25,898 bases of DNA from a virus. Below are positions 1-8,786 of this stretch, in pieces. Within the stretch, counting starts at the first letter, position 1, and every line of letters begins with the position of its first letter. Both the position numbers and the translations under genes were made by a program. The notes under the pieces were generated by a model. It was not told the origin of the DNA and searched no databases. It was given only the letters and a program-made list of their open reading frames with translations. Location of the stretch: the IMG/VR virus record IMGVR_UViG_3300041955_000117, positions 1 through 25,898 of that record; one strand, 5' to 3'.

Positions 1-785
1 ACTATCTGCGGATAGTTGGAGCAGGAAAGCGTTACCGGCACAATCGCGTGCAAGGCCCCACCAATATCCTGGTACCTGTCTGCCGTATCGTCTGTGGCCG
101 AAAGCGCCGTGATGGTACCCGCCGCGATGGTCAATCCAGTGATGTCCTGCGGCGCGCTCGGGGTGTAATACTCGTTGTACGTCCGAATCCGAACCGTCCA
201 GCCGGTCTGCGCAGAGCCGGTCTGCGGGATGGTGATATCCCACCCGCTGCCGGATAACACGCCACCGACCGCGCTGGAGTACGGGTACACGTCGCGGAAG
301 ATCTGCGTCTCGATTCCGCCGGGCGAAACCGCGAAGACCTCAAGATAGCGGTCATGGGAATAATCGGGGCTTCCGGTCGGCAGTGTGATCGCGAAGCCGA
401 AGGTGGGGTATGTGGCGTTCAGTCCATGGTTGTCGTACCCGGTGATGCTCGCGGTAGCCGTTGCGATTGGCGGCGGCGGTACGCCAGTAGTCGCCACGTT
501 CGTGCTGCTGATTTCCCATTTCCCGGCCACGCCTACGAACGTGGCATTCGTCACGGATAGCGGAGTAGTCGGAACCGCCGGCGCCCCGACGAACATCGTG
601 TCCCACGTCACCGCGTGCCCGGTGGCATCCATAGTGATGCCGACGAACAGCACGTCCCCGTCCACCTCGACAATCGAGATCAGCGTGGGCGCCGTGATCG
701 TGTACGTCCGCACGAGAGTAGGAGCACCAGCCCCTGCGCCCGGCATCCCCATGCCACCCGTCGTGATGGCTTTCCTAATTACCAT
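1..785 (-). CDS. Fibre-like or tail-tip structural protein, 3' end beyond window
   Basis: An open frame runs from ATG at 785 to the left edge with no stop, giving about 261 residues of an incomplete protein. It begins with a glycine/alanine-rich segment (around residues 10-22). It then continues as Ser/Thr/Gly-rich sequence with alternating hydrophobic residues, a proline run (VPPPPIA near residue 108) and stretches such as GWTVRIRTYNEYYTPSAP, typical of immunoglobulin- or fibronectin-like beta domains in phage tail fibres. It follows the J-like tip protein by 93 nt, the usual place for fibre or baseplate accessory genes. The ribosome site is weak. No enzymatic motif is seen. A structural role is inferred from position and composition; the exact family is not recognised. 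Confidence 0.65.
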   Translation of the reverse strand, partial: MVIRKAITTGGMGMPGAGAGAPTLVRTYTITAPTLISIVEVDGDVLFVGITMDATGHAVTWDTMFVGAPAVPTTPLSVTNATFVGVAGKWEISSTNVATTGVPPPPIATATASITGYDNHGLNATYPTFGFAITLPTGSPDYSHDRYLEVFAVSPGGIETQIFRDVYPYSSAVGGVLSGSGWDITIPQTGSAQTGWTVRIRTYNEYYTPSAPQDITGLTIAAGTITALSATDDTADRYQDIGGALHAIVPVTLSCSNYPQI

Positions 786-878
786 GACACCAATCTGGTT
801 TCATTCCTGGAACGCATAAAGGCTTCACTGACAGTCAAAGGGTCTTGGGCTATCCATAAACTCCGTACCCAGAAAGCA

Positions 879-3800
879 TTAAGCTCCAGGCACTGTCCAC
901 GCTTTGTTCTCTCCTGGATTCAGCGCCCAGGAGGTTGTCACTCCATCGTCAAATGTGTCCTGCCATCCGGTACCCGAGGCAAGTTGAATTGTCAGCACTG
1001 CGGTGGAAGAGGCATCATTCCGCACGATGAAGGATTGATTCGGCAGCGTTGAAAACGGCAGCGCGCTATAAGTAGCCGGGGCAGAAATGAAGGCATCGAT
1101 TACGCGGTCTGTGGGCAGTCCCGCAGCGTCGCCTGTGATCGTGCGCGTGCCCTGGGCGCCGAAAAAGTAGATCTCCGCCATTGGCGCATTCCATCCCCAG
1201 ACACTATGCCCGGCCGCATCCTCCGTCCGAACCGCGATCAGCCACGCCTGGCCAGCCAAGTTCGGTACCGTCACTTGCGCCGGCATCGAAGACGCCTGCG
1301 TGTCCACCCAACCTGGGGCCACAATCACCACGTGATCCCCCGTGTTGGGGGTGATCTGCCAAGCTCCCGCCATATTGAACGTGTCGAACCGTCCCGAACC
1401 CGGAACAGATTCCGTCACGCTCTCGACTACCAGCAGATCGCCTTTATCGATGCCATCCACCATGATGGCCACATGGCCCGCTTCCACCGCCGTGGCGCCG
1501 TTCGGATAGTATTCGTTGGCAATATTCGGATCGCAGAACGAACTTGGCGTGAAGGTGGCCTTGTGCCGCATCAGCAGCAGATCGCCCACCGCCAGCGTGG
1601 TAGTCACGTCCGCCGGCAGATTGCCATCCGCCCCCGGCCCCATCGTCACCACGAATACGCCCCCGCTACTAGCCCCGTTGGCCGCAATCGCCAAATTCAG
1701 CACCGGGATTTCGAGCGTCTGATCAGCCTTCGCCAACAGGGAAAGCACGTAGCCATCCCATTGCCCGGAAGTCATTCCCGAACCGCCGACAGGATCGGCG
1801 AATCGGATGTAGCCCGCGTTCGTACCGGAAATCCCCGGCGAAAGCGCCTGCACCTGCTGAGCCCATGGGCCCCCATGGATTTCCTGCATCAACCAGATTA
1901 CAAAGTGGTCGAACAAAGGGTCCGGACCGCCTGCGCTCGCCTGGTTGAAGCTCGTAATCGTGGCCGTGGTCTGAATATTGGTCAGCGTCTGTTGCCAGTG
2001 CATTGCGTAGGACCCTGGAGTGATTTCAGCCCCAGACGCATTCAGCCGCACTTGCGCCATGAACAGATCGCCGCCGTCATCTCCCGAACCCCATTGCGCA
2101 GTCACCGCAATAGATCCGGTTCCAGAGCCTCCGATCACCACTACGGCCAGGCTCAGATAATCCGTGCTCTCATAGCTCGATCCGCAGCTGTCGCGCGCCG
2201 CGAGCCCAACCACATACGTACCGGCCGGAATCGTCCCCCCTGTGTTCGACGACACGCATGCGAGTTGCGGACGCGCGATGCCTGTGTCCAGCACACTCAC
2301 CGGCGCTGTACCCTTGAGCACCACCGCGACCGTCGGCGCCCCGTTCGTGTCTAAGCCGTACACCGGCTGAATTCCGAACCGCGCTGCACCACCCACCGCA
2401 TCACCCGGGGCCGGAGCCGCATATCCTGGGGACCACGGCAGAGGCGCGCTCTCCGCAAACGTCCCCGTCCCCCAACTGCCCTGCACGTAACCCTGCGCGC
2501 TCAGTTCCTCTTCCGTGCTCCAGGCGTAGGTGCTGGAATCCGTCTCCTGGACGTCAATCTCCGTGCCGAGGGTAACCGTATCGCCGTGAGCATCGATTCG
2601 GAAGCGCGTAGACTGGACCTCGAGCAGCTTGTTGGCGAAGCCCAGAAATGGCACCGTGGCCTCAAAGACGTCCAGAGGCGCGAACTGGTAGCCCGCCATG
2701 TTCAACGGAAATGTTCCGGTCCCACCATTGCGGCGCCGCAATAGTTCGATCTTGGCGATACGTTGGGCCGTGGGCGCCGAGATCGTGAACGGTAAATGCA
2801 ACTCAAGCCAGCGCCGTTCCCCTGCGTCGGCCGCCAGCAGGACATCGCCGCCGTACTGCAAGGGCCCGCTGTAGCCGTGCATCGAGTCCTGCGCGTAGGC
2901 CGGGAAGTCCGTGGACTGCCATTTATTCGCCGGGCTGATGTATGTACCCTTGCACCCGTTGAACAGGTCGCGGATGGAGCTTGTGGGACGCCAGTGTGGC
3001 GCGCCGGCAGCGATGGCTTGGAGGTTCGCGCCGGCGCCGCCGGTCAGCATGGTGACGCTGAACGTCGCAAGGGTGCCGTATCCACCAGAGACGGCCAGAC
3101 CGTTCGCAACGGAGTATCCCGAGCCGGCCGCGCTCACATGGTAGTCGATGATCCCGCCCGTTGAGTTGGTGGCATCCACCGTGATCTGGCCACCGGACGC
3201 GCCCGATTGGACAACCGTGAGCACGTCGCCCGCCTGGTATCCGCTCCCGATGGCCGCCAGGGCCGCCGCCGCAATCCCGGCCGGCAAGGTCGGCCCGACC
3301 CAGTAGCCAGGTTGGATCACGAACGGAGCTTCTGGGCTGATCCTGCCTGCGCATGACGTGAGCAGGTTCTGGAGAGTCTCGCCGCGCTTCGTGGTTACCT
3401 CGAACTGCCCATTACACGCATATCTCGGCTCTGATCCACCGATGGCCAGGGAAACGGCCTGATCGCAGACGTTGGCCGCCGTGGTCAGGGCATCGGCGGG
3501 GATATCGGTTCCGTACTGCGCTTTGTATCCCCAGGTCTGATCGGCCAGGAAATCGGCGATGCAAAGCGCAGCGTTCTCGCTGTAGCCGCATGACCCGGCT
3601 GCGCCCGTCAAGAGCGTGATGTTCACCGTGGCGCTGGACCCATGGCCCCCGGACAGGGCCAATCCGCTCGCAATAGAATACCCGCTGCCGGGAGCAGTGA
3701 CCACAAAGGCCGTAATCGCCCCGGACCCGTCTACCGCGGTTACCGTGATCTGGCCGCCCGAGGCCCCCGATTGCGTGACCGTGAGGACGTCGCCCGCCTG

Positions 3801-4892
3801 GTACATGCCTCCGGCGTGATAACCACTTCCGGCAGCGGCCAGCCCAGCCGCGCCAATTCCAGACAGTGCCCCCAAGCGAGGGTCGTATATGTCGTTCTTC
3901 CCCCGCATGTAGAAGCTGATCATCGGGAGGCCGGAACCGAAGTACTTGGTGTCCAGGGTGATGCGGAGGAAGACCGCAGTTTTGCCCTGCAGAGAGCAGT
4001 AGTTCGTCCACGGGTTCGCGCCCGACGAGCCGCCCGCTTGCTGGGGACTCGCCGGCGTGCACAATTTCCCGGTCCCCTGCCACGGAACGCCCGCCGTCGC
4101 GCCGATGAAGGTCTCACCAAGCAACTGCTTGCCGCTCAGCACCTCCATGTAGACGTTGCGGCCGTAGTCCGCCCATTGTGTCGTCGCGCCGCCCTCATTG
4201 CTCACGGAGCAAACAACGCCCCCGGAGAGATAGGTGAACGTCAGGACTCCGCTCACCCGGCTGATGATTTCTGCGACCTGGAAAACCCCAGTCAGAGCAT
4301 ACGTATCCAGAATGCCGCCGCCGTTGGCGTTGGTGATGCCGATCTGATCTCCCCCTGTCAGATACGGGATGTCCTGCGAGAGCACGACGGTGACCACGTT
4401 GGCGGCGCGGCTGATGGAGCTGATGGGGACGTTGGTTTGCTGGAGAGGTGAGAAACTCGTTCCACTGCCTGCCTCCGGCGCGGGGATGGTGTACCCCGCC
4501 AGGGCGCTGTTTGGAATTGCTGAGGTATCGATCTGCACGCGCTGCTGGTCGAACAGCAACTCATCAACGGACTCACACGGGTGCGCGGCCAGGACAATCA
4601 CCATGTCGAGCACCTGTCTGTTGTTGCCCCACTGGTGCATGTAGACCAGCGTTCCGCCCGTGCGTTGGCGGCCATAACAACAACGCCACGGAGCGATGGG
4701 GTTTCGCATCGTGGTGCCGAAGCCCTTGACCGGATCTCCCTGAATGAGAGAGCCGACGCCGGATATCATCGTGCCGACGCCCATGCCGATCAGAGCGTTA
4801 CCGAACCCGGCGCCGCCCGGAACGTATATGTCTATGGCGATTCCGGCAGAGATTTCCGCGTAACCCGCGATGAGTTTGAGTATTCCAGCCAT
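879..4892 (-). CDS. Tail tip / host-specificity protein (lambda J-like, 1337 aa)
   Basis: This is the largest gene of the window and the probable central tail-tip protein that contacts the host. The N-terminal about 130 residues resemble the start of lambda J/TipJ proteins: a glycine-rich hydrophobic segment (about residues 20-50), then a NPIAPWR..YG..R.GG motif near residues 63-80, and a VLAAHP..SVDELLFD stretch near 100-115. The middle (about 650-830) again reads like the J beta-rich core, while the C-terminal third is Ser/Thr/Gly-rich with Ig/FN3-like character. Two copies of an about 80-residue glycine-rich module are inserted near residues 348-430 and 538-619 (listed separately). The ATG shares bases with the upstream gene's stop (TAATG), so translation is probably coupled. 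Family assignment rests on motif memory and on position after distal-tail and hub genes. Confidence 0.85.
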   Translation of the reverse strand: MAGILKLIAGYAEISAGIAIDIYVPGGAGFGNALIGMGVGTMISGVGSLIQGDPVKGFGTTMRNPIAPWRCCYGRQRTGGTLVYMHQWGNNRQVLDMVIVLAAHPCESVDELLFDQQRVQIDTSAIPNSALAGYTIPAPEAGSGTSFSPLQQTNVPISSISRAANVVTVVLSQDIPYLTGGDQIGITNANGGGILDTYALTGVFQVAEIISRVSGVLTFTYLSGGVVCSVSNEGGATTQWADYGRNVYMEVLSGKQLLGETFIGATAGVPWQGTGKLCTPASPQQAGGSSGANPWTNYCSLQGKTAVFLRITLDTKYFGSGLPMISFYMRGKNDIYDPRLGALSGIGAAGLAAAGSGYHAGGMYQAGDVLTVTQSGASGGQITVTAVDGSGAITAFVVTAPGSGYSIASGLALSGGHGSSATVNITLLTGAAGSCGYSENAALCIADFLADQTWGYKAQYGTDIPADALTTAANVCDQAVSLAIGGSEPRYACNGQFEVTTKRGETLQNLLTSCAGRISPEAPFVIQPGYWVGPTLPAGIAAAALAAIGSGYQAGDVLTVVQSGASGGQITVDATNSTGGIIDYHVSAAGSGYSVANGLAVSGGYGTLATFSVTMLTGGAGANLQAIAAGAPHWRPTSSIRDLFNGCKGTYISPANKWQSTDFPAYAQDSMHGYSGPLQYGGDVLLAADAGERRWLELHLPFTISAPTAQRIAKIELLRRRNGGTGTFPLNMAGYQFAPLDVFEATVPFLGFANKLLEVQSTRFRIDAHGDTVTLGTEIDVQETDSSTYAWSTEEELSAQGYVQGSWGTGTFAESAPLPWSPGYAAPAPGDAVGGAARFGIQPVYGLDTNGAPTVAVVLKGTAPVSVLDTGIARPQLACVSSNTGGTIPAGTYVVGLAARDSCGSSYESTDYLSLAVVVIGGSGTGSIAVTAQWGSGDDGGDLFMAQVRLNASGAEITPGSYAMHWQQTLTNIQTTATITSFNQASAGGPDPLFDHFVIWLMQEIHGGPWAQQVQALSPGISGTNAGYIRFADPVGGSGMTSGQWDGYVLSLLAKADQTLEIPVLNLAIAANGASSGGVFVVTMGPGADGNLPADVTTTLAVGDLLLMRHKATFTPSSFCDPNIANEYYPNGATAVEAGHVAIMVDGIDKGDLLVVESVTESVPGSGRFDTFNMAGAWQITPNTGDHVVIVAPGWVDTQASSMPAQVTVPNLAGQAWLIAVRTEDAAGHSVWGWNAPMAEIYFFGAQGTRTITGDAAGLPTDRVIDAFISAPATYSALPFSTLPNQSFIVRNDASSTAVLTIQLASGTGWQDTFDDGVTTSWALNPGENKAWTVPGA
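3037..3280 (-). repeat. Tip-protein module copy 2 (about 80 codons)
   Basis: The second copy of the module, with IGSGYQAGDVLTV, QSGASGGQITV, AGSGYSVANGL and MLTG in the same order. GxGY..GD..TV elements of this kind recur in phage tail and fibre proteins as small beta modules (established knowledge). The high DNA identity between copies in the central part suggests a fairly recent duplication or recombinational spread. The boundaries are approximate. Confidence 0.85.
3606..3850 (-). repeat. Tip-protein module copy 1 (about 80 codons)
   Basis: The first of two in-frame copies of a glycine-rich beta module inside the tip protein. It contains AGSGYHAGG..YQAGDVLTV, then QSGASGGQITV, a second PGSGYS element, and ends with LLTG. 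It carries five extra residues (HAGGM/Y region) compared with copy 2. The 60 bases at 3745-3804 match 3181-3240 at about 50 positions, and the two blocks are offset by 564 nt, exactly 188 codons. Confidence 0.85.
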
Positions 4893-5470
4893 TAGATGTT
4901 GTTGGTGGTGTTGGCTTGGCCGCCGATAAACAGCGTCATCTCCTGGAGGCCGTCAACGAACTGAAAGCAGAGATCTCCAGGCCAGGTCATCTGCTGATCT
5001 TGATTCGTGTACCGGCGGTCCACCGGGATGTTGGAGTCCGCCAGCCGATTCTCGCAGGCAATCGTGATAGTGGCCGTCTCCCCGTCGTAACTGATCTCGG
5101 GTATATCGGTGCGTCCGCTCCAGGACACAATCGGGGTGGCGATCAGCGAGCCGCCAGAGTACGCGCCGAACAGCACGCTCGCCGGCAGACCGGTTTTGAA
5201 ATCAGAGAGCGCGCCGGCCAGCAGCGACGCATCCAGCCCGCTCAATGTGATCGAGATGCCACGCGCCTCGACCGTGGCCGCGTCCTCAATGACGCTAACG
5301 CCCAGCAGCGACCCTATGCCGATCCATGTCTGTCCGTTCCACGTAACTGACCCCGCGCCAGACCAGAGACGCACGATAGCCGACACGAACTGTATCTGCA
5401 CGAAGATAGCGGGCTGAAGGTCGCAGGCTTGCAGCGCAGCCAGCATCGTGGATGAGGTTGTACGCGGCAC
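4892..5470 (-). CDS. Minor tail / tail hub protein (gpL- or DUF2163-like position)
   Basis: The protein has about 192 residues from a GTG at 5470, which lies just after the stop of the preceding gene. The start MPRTTSSTMLAALQA matches the usual opening of this phage family better than a start further upstream, which would overlap the preceding gene. Diagnostic stretches are VRLWSGAGSVTWNGQTWIGI (about residues 32-51), EARGISITLSGLD and ISYDGETATITIACENRL, ending with DRRYT..DQ. Tail proteins of this type sit between the distal tail protein and the J-like tip and probably form part of the hub. The SD-like GGAG lies somewhat far from the GTG. The family is recognised by pattern only. The 3' end overlaps the next start by one base. 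Confidence 0.75.
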   Translation of the reverse strand: MPRTTSSTMLAALQACDLQPAIFVQIQFVSAIVRLWSGAGSVTWNGQTWIGIGSLLGVSVIEDAATVEARGISITLSGLDASLLAGALSDFKTGLPASVLFGAYSGGSLIATPIVSWSGRTDIPEISYDGETATITIACENRLADSNIPVDRRYTNQDQQMTWPGDLCFQFVDGLQEMTLFIGGQANTTNNI

Positions 5471-5474
5471 GGTT

Positions 5475-5726
5475 CTAAGAGATCTCCACCTGCGACCGCG
5501 GGCCCTTGAGGACAATGGACCTTGCCATCTCCCGCGCCTCTTCTGGATTGCGCTTTAGCGCATCTGCGATCTGCTGAACTTGTTCCTCAGAGGCATGAAC
5601 CTCATATCGAAGCCGAACGGTCTTGCAGGCCTCAGCCAGTAACTCGAAGCGGATGCACTCCGGCGGGATAATGCCGGCAGCGATAAGCTCCTTGATCGCC
5701 TTGGAGTGGTGTGGTGAAATTGGCAT
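5475..5726 (-). CDS. Small hypothetical protein in tail-tip module (83 aa)
   Basis: The protein is 83 residues from ATG at 5726; a GAGAGG element about ten bases upstream supports this start rather than a longer in-frame one that would overlap the distal tail gene. It is mostly helical in character, with an N-terminal HHSKAIKEL segment and an acidic/basic helix (SEEQVQQIADALKRNPEEAR). The start is two bases beyond the stop of the distal tail gene and its stop is four bases before the next GTG, so it belongs to the tail operon. No family is recognised. It could be a small assembly factor, but nothing in the sequence shows that. Confidence 0.65.
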   Translation of the reverse strand: MPISPHHSKAIKELIAAGIIPPECIRFELLAEACKTVRLRYEVHASEEQVQQIADALKRNPEEAREMARSIVLKGPRSQVEIS

Positions 5727-5728
5727 GT

Positions 5729-6130
5729 CTATTTTGCCTCTCGAATTTCGAAGGTCAGCCCGTAAATTTTGCCCTCTTTGATCGTCCACTGGACCTTGTT
5801 AGCCTTGAGCCTCCAATAGCGCGGGGTTGTGCCGTCCGTGGTCAACTCGTTGGGGAAGAGGGTGCAAACCCCGGAGGGAAACTGAAACACGTTCGCGACC
5901 CCATCGCAGGACTCGATGAATGCGGCCCACAGCGCGCCTTGCGCCGCGGTCATGGACGCCATCGAGACGGACCCTTCCTTCCAGTTTGCTTGCCAGTCGT
6001 AGGTCTGCTGCTGTGCGGTGAAGGGATTCGTGTTCGCGCCCGCAACGGCGTTATGCGCGAACTCCATGGACGCCGGCGCCGGCGGATCCGTGGGCATCGA
6101 AACGACAGGCCATCCCAGGTACGTGGACAT
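5729..6130 (-). CDS. Distal tail protein-like minor tail protein (133 aa)
   Basis: The gene immediately follows the tape measure, with its ATG overlapping that stop (TAATG). The segment NPFTAQQQTYDWQANWKEGS (around residues 35-54), followed by SMASMTAAQGALWAAFI, has the pattern of a common phage family with FTG.QQ.YDW..QWW and a Trp-containing helix. That family is placed at the distal tail ring between tape measure and hub genes. The C-terminus is beta-rich (KVQWTIKEGKIYGLTFEIRE). The likely role is to connect the tail tube to the hub and tip. Assignment is by pattern and synteny; lambda gpM would be the positional equivalent. Confidence 0.75.
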   Translation of the reverse strand: MSTYLGWPVVSMPTDPPAPASMEFAHNAVAGANTNPFTAQQQTYDWQANWKEGSVSMASMTAAQGALWAAFIESCDGVANVFQFPSGVCTLFPNELTTDGTTPRYWRLKANKVQWTIKEGKIYGLTFEIREAK

Positions 6131-8784
6131 TATGCTTTCGCTCTCTGGGGCACGCGCCAGGACCGCTGCGCGTTGGCCCGTACCGCGGTGGCCACCGCCG
6201 ATTGATGGGTGGCTTCGAGGGCCCGCGAGATCCGATTGGCCGCGCCCAGATCCGCGCCGCGGGCATCGATGTGGTTGATGGTGGTGGATGATCCGCCGAT
6301 CTTGCTGGCCGGCGTGATCGTGCCTGCTGTGCGGGGGCTGAAGAACTCCGGCTCATGCTCACCCACCACGTAGGCGCCGCCAGGGTCCACGTCTCCGCCC
6401 CCGGCCATGAAGGTGATGCTGCTGCTCACCGCTTCGGTAAGCCCCGAAGAGGCGCCGGAACTACCAGCAGAGAAGAGGCCCTTGAGCAGCGCCGCCAGAC
6501 CACTGGAGCCGGCGCCAACGAGTCCGGCCAAGTTCTGGAAGTTGCCGGCCGGTGATGCTCCGCCCGGCGCGCCCGGCTGGTTGTCAACCAAGACGTGGAC
6601 CGCATCGCCCGGGTTCCCCGTCGGCTTGTGCACCTCCGCGTCCTTCTTCTTTCCGAAAATGAGGTCCCCGAGCTTTCCGAGTCCCTGGTGCATCAGGCTC
6701 TTCGTGCTCTCCTTGACCATCTCTTCACCAAGACCCTGAAGCATCTTCCCGAAGTTCGTTTTTTGGCCGGTGAGCAACTTGGCGAGTTGATCGGATACCC
6801 TATCGAGGCCGGAGCTCATCGCATCGTAGAGGATGTTCTCCAAGCTCTGCGCTTGCCCCTGCATCTCGCGGAAGAAGTCCTTGACGCCTTTCTGCCGGGT
6901 CTCGGCGGCCTTCTCAGCCAGTTCATCGTCGAGCCGATCCACCGCGAGCTTTTTTTCCGCCTCGATACGTTGCTTTTCCAGCGTCGCCAGCAGGACAGCC
7001 TGCTGGTTGTTATCCTGCTGAGCCAGCGCAAGGGCCTGGTTGGCGAGACCGATAGCGGCTTTGTACTGCTCTTCGATGGCCGCCCTCTCCGGCGCCTGCT
7101 GGAGTCGAAGCGTGCCAAGGGGATCGGCTGCAGCGCCAGGAGCCATGCTCGTCATTCGGGACTGATGCTCCGCCTTCAGCTTGCCCTGAGCCTCATTTAG
7201 CTTTCCAAGCTCCACGAACGCTTTTCCGAGAGCTCCCTTATATTCGTCCAGGGACTTGATCCCTTCCTTAACCGCCTCATTGTCCTTGCGAAGAGCTTGT
7301 TCATGTCGAGACGTGACATCCTTCAGGCGGCCGGTCTCATCGTAAAGCGCGTAGATGCCCAACTCGGCTTTATCCATTGCCTCAGTCCAGGCATTCATGT
7401 ACTTCACGTCGAACGTGGCATTGATGCCTTGGGCCGCAGTTGCCTTAGCGCCAGCGGAAAGGTCAGTTCTCTCCTTCAGCTTGTCCAGTTCCTCTTGGCG
7501 CTGCCCCTCGATCTTTTTCAGGACCGATAATCCCGCATCCTGCGCGGCCCAGTATTCACGGCTGATCCGGTTAAGTTCTTCCTGGTCTTTTTTGGCCTGC
7601 GCGGCGGCCGTCTTGCGCTTCTCAGAATCCTCTTGCGCTCCGCCCTTTTTCTCGACCAGGGAGGCGTTCGCGATTGTATCGCGCGTGACCTTCATTTGGG
7701 CCTGAAGCTGCTGTTGGCCGAACTGAAGGGCCTCCAAATATTCAGGGGATTTGATGCCGCCAAGCTTGCTTACCCGGTCGAACTCGGCTTTCAGCTTGTC
7801 GTACCCGTCCTGCTGTATTTTCAGAATCTCAGTGTAGGCTTTGCGAATAGCCTCCTTCTCCTGTTCTAACGGGTTTGTCCCTGCGATCTTGAACTGTCCA
7901 ACCAGCCCTTCGATGGGCAATCTCGGTTCCGGAATACCGCCGCCCGTGATATGGAATCCTGGAAGGCCGGCGGCAATTCCAGCGTTCGGCGGAGGCGCCA
8001 CCCCGAACCGTGCCGGCGCGGCGGTGGATGGCGGGGTGCGGATCGCGTCAATCGTCTTGTCCGCATCCGCTTTGATTTTGGCGATTGCCGCATTCATCCC
8101 ACCGAGGCCCGTGGCGCCCCCGAATAAAGATGAGATGTCCACGTCTTTGTGGACTCCCATCATGAAATGGATGATGTCGTCAAACTCTCCGATTTTGGTC
8201 TCAGACAAAGCCTTGTAGGAACCGGAAAGCATCCGGTCAATGGAATCGGCGAGCTTATCGAAGGCGAGGGCCGTCTCCTCTACGGCCAGTTTCAACTGAT
8301 TCTCCGGTTTTCCCTCCAATTTTGCGATTTCGTTTTCCAGCCGGGCGTTAGAGACCAGCAACTCATCGTCCGTGGTGCGCAGCGCGTCGCCGGCCTTTCG
8401 GAACGTCCCCTCCATCTTTTCGGGGCCCTCGCTCATTTGCTTGAAGAAATCGTGGACCTTATTTCCGATCTCTACCAGCACGCCGGCGAAGGCGATTGCC
8501 CCGATGACCGGGAAAGCTGCCTGCACCGCCTTCCCCAAGCCAGGGATCGTCATCAGAAATGAATCGGCCGCGCGCTTGTTGTTGAGGAAGTTCCCCTCGA
8601 CGGTTTTCATGGCCGCCGCGACTGCCCGGTGCTCGCTGACTCCGGCTTCGCCAAATTGACGGAACTGATTGACGCCAGCCGCTCCGAACTCGCGCAGTTT
8701 TCCTTTGGCGCTTTCGAGGTCCAGCAACATCTTCGCTTGGCCAATGGAGATGTCGATTACGATCTGTCCCGCTTTTGCTGGCAT
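6130..8784 (-). CDS. Tape measure protein (884 aa)
   Basis: This is a long, charged, helix- and coiled-coil-rich protein that sets tail length and lines the tail tube. An N-terminal amphipathic region is followed by a hydrophobic stretch (about residues 86-106, AVQAAFPVIGAIAFAGVLVE). Long Glu/Lys/Gln-rich helices follow (about 330-680). The C-terminus has the typical lambda-H-type ending, a Ser/Gly-rich region then FMAGGGDVDPGGAYVVGE and EPEFFSPRTAG (about 805-840). If the usual about 1.5 angstrom per residue holds, the tail would be roughly 130 nm (inference). The gene starts two bases after the gp10-like gene and overlaps the distal tail start. No lytic transglycosylase or peptidase domain was seen. 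Confidence 0.93.
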   Translation of the reverse strand: MPAKAGQIVIDISIGQAKMLLDLESAKGKLREFGAAGVNQFRQFGEAGVSEHRAVAAAMKTVEGNFLNNKRAADSFLMTIPGLGKAVQAAFPVIGAIAFAGVLVEIGNKVHDFFKQMSEGPEKMEGTFRKAGDALRTTDDELLVSNARLENEIAKLEGKPENQLKLAVEETALAFDKLADSIDRMLSGSYKALSETKIGEFDDIIHFMMGVHKDVDISSLFGGATGLGGMNAAIAKIKADADKTIDAIRTPPSTAAPARFGVAPPPNAGIAAGLPGFHITGGGIPEPRLPIEGLVGQFKIAGTNPLEQEKEAIRKAYTEILKIQQDGYDKLKAEFDRVSKLGGIKSPEYLEALQFGQQQLQAQMKVTRDTIANASLVEKKGGAQEDSEKRKTAAAQAKKDQEELNRISREYWAAQDAGLSVLKKIEGQRQEELDKLKERTDLSAGAKATAAQGINATFDVKYMNAWTEAMDKAELGIYALYDETGRLKDVTSRHEQALRKDNEAVKEGIKSLDEYKGALGKAFVELGKLNEAQGKLKAEHQSRMTSMAPGAAADPLGTLRLQQAPERAAIEEQYKAAIGLANQALALAQQDNNQQAVLLATLEKQRIEAEKKLAVDRLDDELAEKAAETRQKGVKDFFREMQGQAQSLENILYDAMSSGLDRVSDQLAKLLTGQKTNFGKMLQGLGEEMVKESTKSLMHQGLGKLGDLIFGKKKDAEVHKPTGNPGDAVHVLVDNQPGAPGGASPAGNFQNLAGLVGAGSSGLAALLKGLFSAGSSGASSGLTEAVSSSITFMAGGGDVDPGGAYVVGEHEPEFFSPRTAGTITPASKIGGSSTTINHIDARGADLGAANRISRALEATHQSAVATAVRANAQRSWRVPQRAKA

Positions 8785-8786
8785 GG

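Noticed and set aside
385-819. Plus-strand open frame of 144 codons near the left edge
   Set aside because: It lies opposite a longer minus-strand frame of tail-protein character in line with all other genes; no SD and no family motif.
1206-2354. Plus-strand open frame of 382 codons opposite the tip protein
   Set aside because: Arg/His/Pro-rich shadow sequence; the minus-strand frame is continuous through 1337 codons with J-like motifs.
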